A stretch of DNA of 64,000 nucleotides from NCBI GenBank assembly GCA_012845835.1, contig JABAKD010000021.1:12022795-12086794 (forward strand), written 5' to 3'. Below the pieces are notes generated by a model. The model saw only the letters and a program-made list of their open reading frames with translations. It did no database searches and was not told the origin of the DNA. The translations under genes and the position numbers were made by a program. Source of the stretch: Undaria pinnatifida. Taxonomy: Eukaryota > Sar > Phaeophyceae > Laminariales > Alariaceae. Numbering within the stretch: position 1 is the stretch's first letter; each line of letters starts with the position of its first letter. Of this stretch, positions 1 to 12,400 are shown one piece after another.

Positions 1-499
1 CCCCGCACCGACACAATTCCGTTATTGCTCTAGATATAATTGCTTCAAAAGAAACACCCAGGTTTAACACGGCCTGAGGGCCCACCTACCGCCTCGTCGG
101 ACGGAGCATGAAGACGTTTAGTGCGTAGAGCTGTTGCGACAGCTGGGACAAGCCCCGGCGTAAAAGAGGCCGTGATCACGGCAGCGTGTAGTCTGCTCAC
201 CATCGAATCCCCATCGCGACATATGATACGAGTTCGTAGCGTAAGTTGGTGTGATTTCCTTGTGTAATTTATCATGAGGATACCAATTTCAAGACGAATC
301 TATAGATGCATACGTACGATTCGTACGAGTGATTTTTTTTGTACTTTGTTCATCTGGAACAATCTCTGTTTTAATGCGTTGATCCAATGCCGCACGACCA
401 CTACTACTGCGCTACTACTGATAATGCTAATATTTATAGTGTACGACTCACGTTTCGGACAGTTAGAGGCAAACAAAGCGGTTCTATGGCACCTCTGCC
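1..499. other. No supported feature
   Basis: Mixed-composition DNA with short overlapping frames on both strands and no recognisable motif. Confidence 0.5.
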
Positions 500-840
500 G
501 TCCCATCGGGTCCCGTCCCGTCCGGTCGTAAAAAATTGTACTTATTGTCCCGCCCCGTCGTTAAAATATATATTTACCGTCCTGTCCCGTCGTAATAAAA
601 TGCGTTTACCGTCCCGTCCCGTGGAGGGAAATATATTTACCGTCCCGTCCCGTCGTGAAAATCTACCAAGTTGAAATTTACAGTCCCGTTCCGTTGAAAC
701 ATTGTACACCCACTGTCCCGTCCCGTCTCGTCAATGTATTGGGTCGTCATTTTTGCCCGTTCCGACCCGGCCGCGTCTTCAAATATTTTCCCGCCAAACA
801 AGTCAAACCAGTCCCGTCTCGTCCCGTCCCGTCTCGAATA
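500..840 (+). repeat. CCCGTC-type minisatellite
   Basis: Degenerate array of CCCGTCCCGT motifs, alternating with A/T-rich spacers such as cgtcgtaaaa and atatatttac. No coding frame is credible across it. Confidence 0.75.
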
Positions 841-2537
841 CTAGATACCGTGATAAACCTTGATAAAAAATTATTCGTACATACAATCCCCGAAGTCTTC
901 CTGCTGCCGCCTGCTATCGCTGAAACCTCTTATCTCTGTCACAGATGATGATCGCTATATTTATGGTAAATGGGCCAGGCTCCCCTCGTCCACCCAGTTT
1001 CCGCCGATGCCTCCCCCTGGACCTCTAAAACCTCGGTACACCAGCCACGGAGGTCTAGCATGTACATTTCCCATACAGAGTCATCCCACGATAGCGGTGG
1101 AGCCGATTTTTATGAGCTCCTAAAATGTGAGGAGCGCAATGATATCAACATCACTCGAGACATGACTTCGAAGGCATTCGTTCGCGCAATCTGACCAACA
1201 CCTCAAAGCTACAAGAAATGTATTCGTATAAATATCATACTACTAACGGTAGTTGTTCGCTTGAGGAGATCCAGCGGCCAGAACCTTTCGTGCCAAAAGG
1301 TCCAACTCCAACCGTGAAATGACTCGGAAAAATTATCAGCAACTTCTTTTCATACACCTATTCCTTGGTCCATGATGGAGTGTACGATATCTTCAGACAA
1401 ACGTAAGCATGGCTGTGACTAGCTATCAGCGCTGACACGCTGGACGTGAGTCAGAGCGTACATAATTCGAATACGCCAGTTTCAACGCTTCTTCTTCTGG
1501 CTGATTTACGCGTCGTCGCTCAAATCCCGTTAAGGAACGTCTACAACAACAGCCCACTGTGTTTGCCAGGGTGCGCATGCTGTGTGCAAAACTGGGTTTT
1601 GATAGATGCATCGCTGCTAAACCCCGTTAGGCTAGGCCTGGCCTATCGCAAACATCATGAACCTCTGCATCAAATGGCCAAACATTCGGAGAAATATGTC
1701 TTGGCTACGTCCTGTAACCGATGAATGATTGCTAGAAACTCCCCAAAAGGAAAATACACGTTAAGGACCCAGGCTACGGTAGGGGGGTCCCCTTTTGGGC
1801 CTTGTATTTCAGTGGCTAGGGATCACTCGCGCGAGTAGCCCCTTTGTTCTTATGCAATCTTACGTTTTCTTTACGTTTTACATTGACGAAATCAGTCCGC
1901 AATGCAAAGGTGATCTAAGCTGCGCCAAACCACGTGCCTAAACCATCTTCATCCGTAGGGTACAGAGCTACTCGTGCAAGTTGGCTCAAACACACCAGGG
2001 AAAATGGGGGTACCAGCCTTGGTCTAAGGTATGACGACTATGTTGTATTCACGTGGGTGATACAGTACCTCGCATCAGTGACAGTATCTATCTCGCATGT
2101 CTCCGATAGTAATTATATGGCCTATGATCGTCGCGGAAATACACGCCTCTGTACCCGAGGAGAAAAAGTCTGGACGAGATAGCAATGGACTCCTGCCCAC
2201 CTATACCATCACCACAAGCCCGCACGGACCCGCTTTGACACGGTACGATAATATCTTATCGACCATACCAGAGGACTACACTACTGGTTTCGATCCCGTA
2301 TTGAAACATCCGAGTATCTCATCTATTTTGTGGTGTGGTGCGCCTTCTACGACGTGATGGATATTTCTGAGCGCAAGCACTAAAACAAGCTATCTGTCAC
2401 ACGACACCCAAAGAATACGTCTTCGTTATCGAGACTTTTCTTACGACTCATGGGGATCCAAGCACTGTACCCAATGCATACAGCACTCACACAACTAAGT
2501 GATACCTTTGTTCCCAGCAAAAAAAACAAACCAGGCT
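841..2537. other. No supported feature
   Basis: Frames up to about 97 codons occur, none with a domain, repeat composition or splice context I can defend. Confidence 0.5.
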
Positions 2538-2779
2538 GATTCTACGATAGCCCCCCCCTAAAACCAACGATTCTATTTGACGAAGTTTCATAGCTGCTCG
2601 AGACGAGGAACGATGCTATCATGAAACTGTCTCGTCATGCCTTCTTGTTTGCAGAGGGCTATCGAAAGATAGCGTGAGGTAGCAAGCGGCACCATATTCC
2701 AAGAAGTACGGCCGGAAGCTGGTTTCAAAACCGGCGATTTCGTTAAAGAAGTAGTGTTGAGGGGGGCTACCGAAGAACG
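2538..2779 (+). mobile_element. MITE family 2, copy 1
   Basis: 242 bp with inverted termini GATTCTACGATAGCCCC and ggggggctaccgaagaac. Internal GTTTCATAGCTGCTCGAGAC and ggtttcaaaaccggcgattt are shared with the copy at 37.6 kb. Confidence 0.82.
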
Positions 2780-3326
2780 ACTCACCACATACATACAGCG
2801 TACACATACTCGACACTCCATATATATGCAAATAGATAACAACATTTGCTCGAGACCGTCGGGGACGCCATCTAGCACGGTGTACTGCTGCTTGTCCACA
2901 TGCCCGGCGAAGCACAACCAATTCGACATCACCGCTATCGTCCGACCATGGCCACAGACGGTAGTGGGGTAGTGGGGTACAGGACAACAACCTGTCTAGC
3001 ATTGGGTACAAAAGACACTCTCGGGAGCGGCTGAGCAAATTGATCTGCCCGAAACTGCACGAACCGCTCATTTATGCGACCGTTTACTACGCTGCTGTGA
3101 ACAGAAGCACAAGCCCCCACAGTAGTGCCCATAGGTATCGAAACCCCAACCCAGAGCGAACACAATCAAATCGGACCAAAACTGCGGCCGTGCCGCTTGT
3201 TTGCATCGAGCGAACGAGTTAAGACGTGCGGGCGGCCATTCCTGAGTGCGGGTCGGGACTGGCCCTCATAAATTCTACACTACGAAGGAGAAACCGTTTT
3301 GTTCGAGGTATTTGTGACTTTAATAC

Positions 3327-3332
3327 TTTATT
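3327..3332 (-). terminator. Polyadenylation-like signal
   Basis: AATAAA on the minus strand, about 75 nt past the fusion-gene stop codon. Position fits a 3' UTR end; a six-base motif alone is weak evidence. Confidence 0.4.
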
Positions 3333-3407
3333 ACACCATTGGAAGATGATATTAGGTTTTCTGTTGCGGTCGGTGGCCGTCAGGTCCAATTAGTTGTCCT
3401 CGTTTCT

Positions 3408-3490
3408 TCAGTCGAGAAGCGCCATCGCACGAGAGGGGACGCCCATCTCGGTCAGAATCGCCTCCACGGATTTCACGAAGCCGCGCGGAC
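3408..3490 (-). CDS. Terminal exon: GP-RGFVKSVEAIL, stop
   Basis: 83 bp ending in TGA. Reads PRGFVKSVEAILTEMGVPS then RAMALLD, which is the classic end of ferredoxin-reductase-type NAD domains (CGPxxFxxxVxxxLxxxGVPxxxIxxxxF). Acceptor gtttcag|GT, 2-nt start. A polyadenylation-like AATAAA follows about 75 bases after the stop. Confidence 0.72.
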
Positions 3491-6400
3491 CTGAAACCAC
3501 CACCTATTGCAACACCATCAGCACAACACAGCAGTGCAGTTTGCGTGTGCAACGTTAGTTCTATCGCAAACATCGTACACACATAAATGAAGGGGAAGGT
3601 TGCACTTTCAAGGGCTTTGTCTAACGAACAGACAAGCCACACGACATTGCACGGGGTAGCACTGTAAGAGCGGGCTTTCTTTTGTTGGGCAGATTTTAAC
3701 TCACACGCCGCAACACCTCTGCCACGTAGCATGTTGCACCATCAAGTAAACCATAAATCACGCTGGCTTCATCTACTCATTCCCCCTTTACACGGAAGTA
3801 ATCACGGTCTTGATATTATTCCATCAATTACATACGTACTCCACCTCTAACGTGGTCAATTTTACCGCGGGGTAGTACTTAGATACAAGGTATTAACACG
3901 CAGTAGAATGGAATGAAACAGCACACATTAAGTCACCCCACGATAGGCAGGGGTGCAGAAGATGTTGAGCAATTTCCGTGCTCTTAACCTGCGGAGCTCA
4001 ATGTCTAACCATCGTCACCCGAAACACGACCTCGTAGACATGCGTTCTCGCAGCCCGACCCCAAGAGTATGTGCGCTAGACCTAAAGCACAGTTTTTAGG
4101 CCTAAAACACCATTATTGTAAAAATAATCCTCCTAGCAATTGGTTCCGCACTTCAGGAGCTCGATCAGTCACGAAACGTTTCGCCTAAACGTTCAACCTG
4201 TACCGCGGGACGTCTGAGGTAGGTGGTCGAGGTGGGTAGTGAGATATCTAGAATTGCCTTCTGTCGGCGGCTCTGGCCAAGATCCTCAATTTGTCTGGAG
4301 CACGGATATAGTCTACCTTCGAGATGTATGTACTTGGTGATGTTTTCACGCTACATTTCAGGAGGAGGTGCTTACTTGGTGATGTTTTGAAGCAACATTG
4401 CAATTTTTTATTGTTCTCTCACCCCCCTGTCAGGATGAATTGCCGTAAACACGACGTAACGGTCAGTACGGTGCGCTCTGCTCCGAGGTAACGAGTTTCG
4501 CGTGAGAGCAGTCGTTACCCCTCTTCTCCTCACACCGTCTAAACACCCTTTACTGCACAAACGTTGTGCTGAACGATATACGTAAGACGGTGACATTCAC
4601 CACATGCTGCCATCTACCAACCGAATCAGACGCAACATGAAGGTTACACCATCTCTCGACAAAACGGGGAGTCAGTCACCTGAAGATTCTCGGCGTCGCC
4701 GTTCTCCCCACCAAGCTCGGCCAGCTTTTCTTCGGCATCAGCCCCTCGGTTGCCCTCGCTGTATGTACTCGTTAAGCTCCCCTCAGCATCCGTCGCGGGG
4801 CGTTTACCGTGCCCGCCTAACGTTGCCAAAAGGGTGGGACCGAACACGTTGTCCAGGACATCTCGAGTAACCTTGCCGTGGACGCGGTTTCGCATGAGCT
4901 CATCGGCCTTTAATAACGGGGGCAAAATATAACGGGGGGGGGCGGGTCCGGGTGGAATTAGATAGGGTTAAAGAGTGTGGGGAGGGGTGGTAGGATATTG
5001 GATGGCAGGGATATTAGGAACGCGCACGCGCTGCGGAAGAGATCAAGCCATCTTCTTCGCGGGTTCCGAGTCAAGGAGCCCCGTACCGCGGCCATAATAA
5101 AGACATTGCCTAACGCTGCGAACTCAACCGGATGATGAATTCCATGGTCTACGAGTCTGGCGAAACGCTTCATCCACGAAGAATGCTGGATGTAAGTGCA
5201 ATCTTTGCCGTACGTAGCAGTAGTATTGTGCGCTGAAACTGGGGGAATCGCGGGGTTCCGACACACCATGTTTTTCGTCGAACCGGTCAGGCTTATTCCC
5301 GCCGGTCGAAGGGCCTCCCGGGATGGAATGCGTAGTTCCCTCGTCAGCTCTGACAGCATTCTTCGGGGCCGAGGTCCAAACATGGCGGGGTCTGCAATAT
5401 CGCTTGGGCTTGCATCTCCTCCGCTTGGGTGCTGCGGGCAGACGAGGCGCGCAAAAGCGTGGGCAAGGCGGGAAGGGAATATACGTCAGGCGACTGGAGA
5501 GTTATCGCGGTCTAGTCTAAACAACCGCACAGTCGTGATACGCCAACCCTACCTGTACACTACGGCAGTTGACGGAGATGCCAGTGCGTGGGCAACCTCG
5601 GAGCAAATATACGTGGTTACATCGGTAGCATAGTTTGGGCCGAACCAGTCTCTATTGACGTGACATTTCAACACAAAACTTTCCGCCGTGATCTCAGCGC
5701 TACCAGCAGTATTTCGTTGCGTAGCGACCAAAGGGGCATGGCCCATGGCGACACCCCTTCGAATGCTCTCATCGTCAGGTTTTGGATGAGGCATAAAACT
5801 CTTCACGACAAACGGCCCTCTACCCTGAGAAGGGAGGCCCAAGAACAGGTTCGCCCAAGTCTATGGTGGTGTGTGTTGCTGCGCAGCTCTCGCCGTCGAA
5901 ATCGCACCTGGTCGGGTATTTTGCTGACATCCGGCGCAGCGGTGAGGCTCTCGCCCAGGGCGGCTTCGTCTAGCGGTCGGTCTTCCGGCATGCTCGGAGG
6001 CTTGCCTCCCCACGCAGTTTTTATGCTCTGATCACCTCCACCTTCTGTTCGGTTGCCATTGCTGTTGTTGTTGCTGTTGTCGCTGCTCCTGCCACTCGGG
6101 TTCCTTCTCCAGCGTGATCTGTCGCAGCCAAACGGTGGCATTGGTTGAGACGTAGGCAGGCAACTGAGGTTGATAAAAGACCGCTGGCCGCCCGAGAGCA
6201 GATGGCACACTGTTAACAGTGATAGTACAGGAACACCTACCCATCCGGAACACGAACCACAAGCCCAAAACTCTAACGTGAGGGGTTAGGCGTCAGGCGC
6301 CCTCATAGATGCCGGTACTGCGGAATTCACGGCACAGCAGACACGTCGTTGCTCGGCTATTCTTGTTACAAGACTGGTAGCGAAATATTTGGCCGTATCT

Positions 6401-9400
6401 AGGGGAATGCGTATGGAAAGTAAAATACATGGATGACTGCTTCGGTTCTATTATCTATACTTCCAAGTATTAGATAACCTCTACCCATAGAAAAAAAATA
6501 TTCGAAAATCATCCAACAGGCCGTGGTTTCCAATCAGAAAGGGAAAAATAAGCAGTGCAGGAGAAATAGGAGCGTTCGGGTATAATGATAGAATGTGATA
6601 TTAATCGTTTAGACATATGTCCCCGTCCTGACTTGACGACACCCGCACACGAAGAGCAAACCACATGTGTCTTGCGCAACACCACTGACACAGACCGTGT
6701 TGTTGGGAGGCATACAGCATGGGACGATATCGGAAAACCGATTTGGATGGTTGTGCCTATCTCAATCGAACGCACAAAAAACAGAAAATCACGCGGGAAC
6801 GAAGACGCGTGCTACGACAGAGGTGCACTTCTTTTTTTCTGAGGTGTTCCTCCAATTTGGGAGCTATAGACCTCTCCCAAAAACTGATTTTAGGAAAAAA
6901 CAATATTGGCACCGGACGAAAAAAAACGGGGCCTAGACTAGATACACACAACGAGAATCACGCAAACAAAAGTTGGCCTAACTGTTCATTTTTTTTCCCG
7001 ACAATTTTGGGGTTAAGGAGCCCCGTCATTCAGACACCATTTTCGCCAAAAAAAGGTATACCTTTGTCATAGCCTGCGTCTGTCCAAGGCTATAAGCCAT
7101 ACATGATTAAATAAAATTGGAGCGACCACAGGTGAACACTTATAATAGGAGCAGGAAAAGCTACCGAAACGGCGATACCCAGTTCGTCGAACATCTTCCG
7201 AATTACATTGTTGTTATCGTCTTCTTGGTCTTGCAAGAGAGGGACTCCCCTCGGCCAGATTCAAGCATCGTAGCCTCCGGCAATCCCCGGCGTGTATCGC
7301 CCCCAATTGTACCGTCCCCCTCCCCCAGCTATGATACCAGCCGGGTTCTTGACTCTTACCGCCTACAATCGTCTCGGACAAACAAGCTTCGGAATGGTAG
7401 ACCGTACTATCCGACTCCTCCACTCACGACAGCCACTATCACAAAAAATCAATCACGGAACCCCGTCGCCCTCCACCCCCGCCGAAAGAAAGGAAGGCGG
7501 GGGCAGGAAGAGCAAGAAGGGAGAGGCACCTGTACCGACGTTTGGCTGGGTTGGCCAACCCAGTGACTGGCTCGATCTGCCGACGTCCCCAGGTAGCGGA
7601 CGCGTTCTACGATAGAGGTGCACCGTTTTTTTTTTCTTAATACTACCGCTCAATTTGGGAGCTTGAGACCTCTCTAGAATACAGGCAAAAACTGATTAAG
7701 GAAGAGAGGAAAACTGCCACCACCGGATGAACGATCCCATGCCCTAGGTACACGGCGAGAAGCGCTAAACAAAATGGACGAAATGCCGACGGTTTTGGGT
7801 TAAGGATCCCCGTCATTCGGAAAACGTTTCAGACGAAAACTGCTGCCTCTAGCGTCGCACGCGTCCAATACCCCCGACCCGGTCGCGCTCGACTTGGTCG
7901 TGCCAGCTTACTTCAGAAGTCTGCTCTCAACAGTGATGGCGGAAGGGCGCCAGTTTTGCGCTCGTCTCTGCCCGAACCCAAACCCTGCCCAGAACCAGAC
8001 ACAAACAAGGCTAGCTATCTCTTACACAATATACCGCAATATGCCGGTCCCTACATCTATTGAGATCGCTAATGCATCCACTTGGTAAATCATTCATTTA
8101 TCGAATATCTTCAGGATTTCAATGTTATTATTCGTTTTCGGGGTCTTGGGATAGAGTGATATCATCTCCACTTGGCCAGATACATCCATCGGAGCCTCCT
8201 GCCATACTTTGCGTATCTCGCCTCCACTTCTATCGTCCCTCTCTCCTTGCTATGATTCCAGTCGGGTTTTTAACTACCACCGCCCACTGTCGTCGCGGAA
8301 TATCAAACCTCAGAATGGTACCGCACCCCCCAACTCCGAGGTCATCTGAGACCGCTCATGTCGTATACTAGTTATCATTTTCTACCCCAGACTGTCCCTT
8401 CCCCCGGCTGTCTCCGCTTTCCTTCGCTTGCCACTGCTAGCGTACGGGACATTCTTCTAGGGCCCGCTGTATTATTTCGCGTATACGCCTCGTACGTGTC
8501 GAACCTCCACCTCGCTTTCCTCTTAATCACTCCTTCCGATGCGTATCCCCCTGCCGCGAGCGCGGTCGCTAGTCCGATATGCAACGACTGCAGGGCGAAC
8601 TCATCGGGATTACGACCGGACTCCACCCCTACTTCCTTGATTGCTCCAAGAGCACGACCGTTCCTCACTACTCTCACGGACTTGTCTCAACTCTACAAGG
8701 AGAGGGGGCGTGGTCGGGATGGCTACATGAGCATGGCATCAGCCCCAACAAGAGGGCAATTGCACCGCCGTAGACCCTAAACGACGATTTTGAACCGCGA
8801 ACTTCGTTCCGTGTCCGCACACGTACGCTTCCAATATGTTCCGGGTCACCCTCATGACCTTAAAAATGCACGTCTACCCTGACGGCCTGCCGCCATCGCA
8901 TGCATTCCAACTGCGTGCCGTCGGCGTGAAACGCAAGGTCACCCCGGGTCAGGCAACTACAGAGTGCACCGCTGCACGATCGGCGGCGAACATCTCGTCC
9001 GAATAGGAAGAAGGGAGACGCACGGACGTCTGGTTGGGTTTGCCAACCCGGTGACTACCTCAACCTGCTGGCGCTCCCAGCGAGAACGCCGACCCGGTTG
9101 TGCTCGACTCGGTCTTGCTAACCTACTCGTGAGAAGGCTGCTCTCAACCGTGATGGAGGGAGGGCGCCAGTTTGCGTTCGTCTCCGCCCAAGCCCAAAAC
9201 CCTTTCCAGGCCCACATATAATCATGCCTCATTATGTCTCACAATAAACCGTGACACGCCGGTCCGTACATTTACGGAGACCGTTAATCAGACTAACGAA
9301 AAATCCATCCTCAAGTCGGACAGGGGGTGTACATACCGGTGGGCACTACTTGTGGCGTTATCGTCGAGTTAGGCTCTTCCACTTGAAGTAGCACCACGAA

Positions 9401-12400
9401 CGTTATACGCGCCCCCCCCCTATTTGCAACACGCCTCTACGTCGGAAAACAAAGTATTATTGACTCTGGTTTGGAGAACATGCGCCACCACGAGCATGAT
9501 CAATATGCTTGAAAGGCCGTCAACATCCATTAACGATCGTACTTTGAATGGGTTTTGCAGCCGCTCGCACGAGTATTCTGTCGCCGCGCTGGTAGCCTTC
9601 CCGTGTATATAGAGTAGTTGGCCTCGGTTGCCACGGACGCTGTAAAACATTAGACGTATACTGGGGTTGGCGTTAGTGGGCAACGACGGTGTGAATCATG
9701 CCAATTACTGCGTGAGCTATCGAAACAGGGTATCGATTTTTTGTTTGGTTTTTGTTGGCGGGTATCGAGTTCGGTCATATTGTGCGGGGTGGCGAACCCT
9801 AACTCCGCACATGGGGAATTATCGAATCACGTAGTGTGAATCTGGTAAGGCACCCTCGAGGCAGTTACTTATGGGTAACACCCATTGCTGTCCCTGGGGT
9901 GGCGACAACAGAAAGCAAAGTAAATGTATGACGCTGTTATCCATACGCAAGAACGTAGGCACAAGATGGCGAAGTCGGTCTTACGAACGGTTCTTGGAAG
10001 GATGCAGTTCACCTTCCCCACCCACGAGGCAATTACATAGTAAAATCCATAGCTGTCGCTAGAATAGCCACACCAGATGAAAAAGAAACTCGCTTGGCGC
10101 TGTCGTCGAAAAGCAAGAAAGTAGGCGCGCCGAAGTCCGTCTTACGAGCGGTTCTTGGAAGGATGCGGTTCACTATTCATGCGAATGGCCGAACACCTCA
10201 CGGCTCTTCGTGCTTGGTGCAAGTATTATCTGCCTGGTTGGTGAAAACCTGGCGTGCTTTGTCCCGGTAGAGTACGGACGTGAGAGTCCATGGTCATACG
10301 ATTACGGCCATTCACAAAATGAGTACAACCCACCGCCTACCCCCCCAGACTCCACCCGTCTCGCGATGCGTGGTCAATGCTCAATTTTTTACGGCCATCA
10401 ACAAATGCGGAGTGTAAGAGTATTGGGCGGGGACACAGAGTGTCTCCTGCTGGTCTACCAATTGAGCAGGTACTCATTTTCTTAGCCTTCGCAGAGACAA
10501 AGCCTTAGTCGGATTCCACCAGAGCCCCGGATGGCTTTTCAGATCGGAGGCAAGTGCCTCCGATATATTATAAAAACTGAAAATATCCTCCAATCTGTGA
10601 GATCGAATATGTTGTCGAAACTCATCTTTGCAAGCTGTGTGTGATACTCCGATCGTGCGTATTACGGGTTGTGTGTCCTCATTAAGAATATACGTCGGCG
10701 ACTCCCCTTGCAACTACGGTGTAGCTATCGGGGTCAACAGGGTGATGTTCCTGACTAGATATTCCGAATATAAAACGCCAACCTTATCATACGAAACCCA
10801 TCCAAAATATCTCAATTCGAATAATCACAAACCTTTCGAGGCCGTATCTTGAGAGTAGCCCCCCCCCTGCAACCTCTACGCCAGACGAACTTGACTCCGT
10901 GCAACGCTTTACCTTTTGGGGGCCACGGGAATAGCGGCAGGGGCGGTGCTGAAAGATATAGCAGGTGAAATGAAGTTCCTTGCGCCGTCCGCTACAGATT
11001 TCTTTGCTCTGGCCAACGCGCTTCCAGGCACGTTTCTCCTGCGGTGACGTCCGCTGGTGAGGAACGTCACTTCTAGACGTCCGTTGCTTCTAGCCTGCAG
11101 AACAAACGATCAATCGGCCCGGTTGGGGTTGGCACGTACAAAGCACTACGTTATAGGTAAAACTGCCCAGCATTTGCCTTCCGAGGGTCATCACGTGAGG
11201 AACTCTCTATACCTCACCCAACAGTTGTTTTTGCCAAAACTTGGAGAAACGCCACCCGATGGAAAAACCCCCATCTTCCTATTTAATACGTAGGTATATC
11301 CAAAAAGTTGATATTTTCAGTAGGAAAATAAAAAATATTGTGAACGGCTTTGGGTTCAGAAGCATGGCCGTTCCGAAAGCGAGAAACCGCTACCTACTTC
11401 TGTCTTAGAACGCGTCGGCGCTCATAGTTTGGGTTGGAGCGAGGGCGCCGACGTGAGGGAAATGTACGAAAACGCACGAAATAGCGAAATCGCTATGTGC
11501 TTATCCCAAACCCGTGGCCGGAAATGACACTTGGGGTTAGGGTTAGGAGCACATTAGGCGTCGCAACTGTAATATATGTATATATAGTTCAGCACGCCGA
11601 CGGCTCCACCAGCTGGCACTAGGGCTTATATTTTGTCCATGATGCTGGCTGGCATTGTGTTCCACATCGTTCAATTTTCTGCACGTACAACATGGCGATG
11701 CAGTCGGGGGTTTACCAACATAGACGAACAGTACTGGGTATGCTCCGCCAACGACATGCGACCGTGGCTCTTAATTTTCCATCCACGGTCACCCGGTTGA
11801 CGCTGATCGGTTGCACTGGGCTGAGTAACATTCGGTTGGATGGTCGTACGTTTGGGTAGATCGTGTGGGAATGGTTCGAGTTCGAATCAAGCGGTTTGGG
11901 GTGAGTCGAGGTGGGTTGGGGGTTCGGTTGTTTGGAGTTTGATCGGGTCTGGTTGGAGGCTGAGCTGCGTTGGGTTAGACAAGTTCCTCGTCTCGGGCTA
12001 CAAAAAACATAGTGCAACATCCATGGTGTCGCGGCGGCCGGCCGTCGTGAATACGTCGCTTAGATATCAGAAAGAGAAAATGCGGCTCCTTCAGGCAGTG
12101 GTTAAGCTTTGACAAATAGCCAAAAGAAATGCATGAGGTATTCCGGCTCGTATGGCGTCGTCGCGTTCTATGTGCCTTCACTGGCAAGACAGTTATCGTG
12201 GGAATTGTTTTCGGGCGTGTTATGGACGAATGCGCTGTCAAATTCATAGTTCATGGTAAGTCCGGTTCGTCGTGCCGCTTTAGCTTGACTTTGAAATAGT
12301 AATGTCCCGGAGCAACTACCTTGCGACAACGAACTTCACGGTGAGAAAGTGGGTTGATTACCACCGGCTAGTTGTCGACATCAAGCAAGCGTAGATGACC

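Noticed and set aside
5549-5842. Additional exon with NRDWFGPNYATDV
   Set aside because: Open and codon-like, but no acceptor/donor pair gives a phase that fits the neighbouring exons; left as a remark under the 5.1-kb exon.
11530-11550. Telomere repeat (TTAGGG)
   Set aside because: Only about two units in ordinary sequence; no array.
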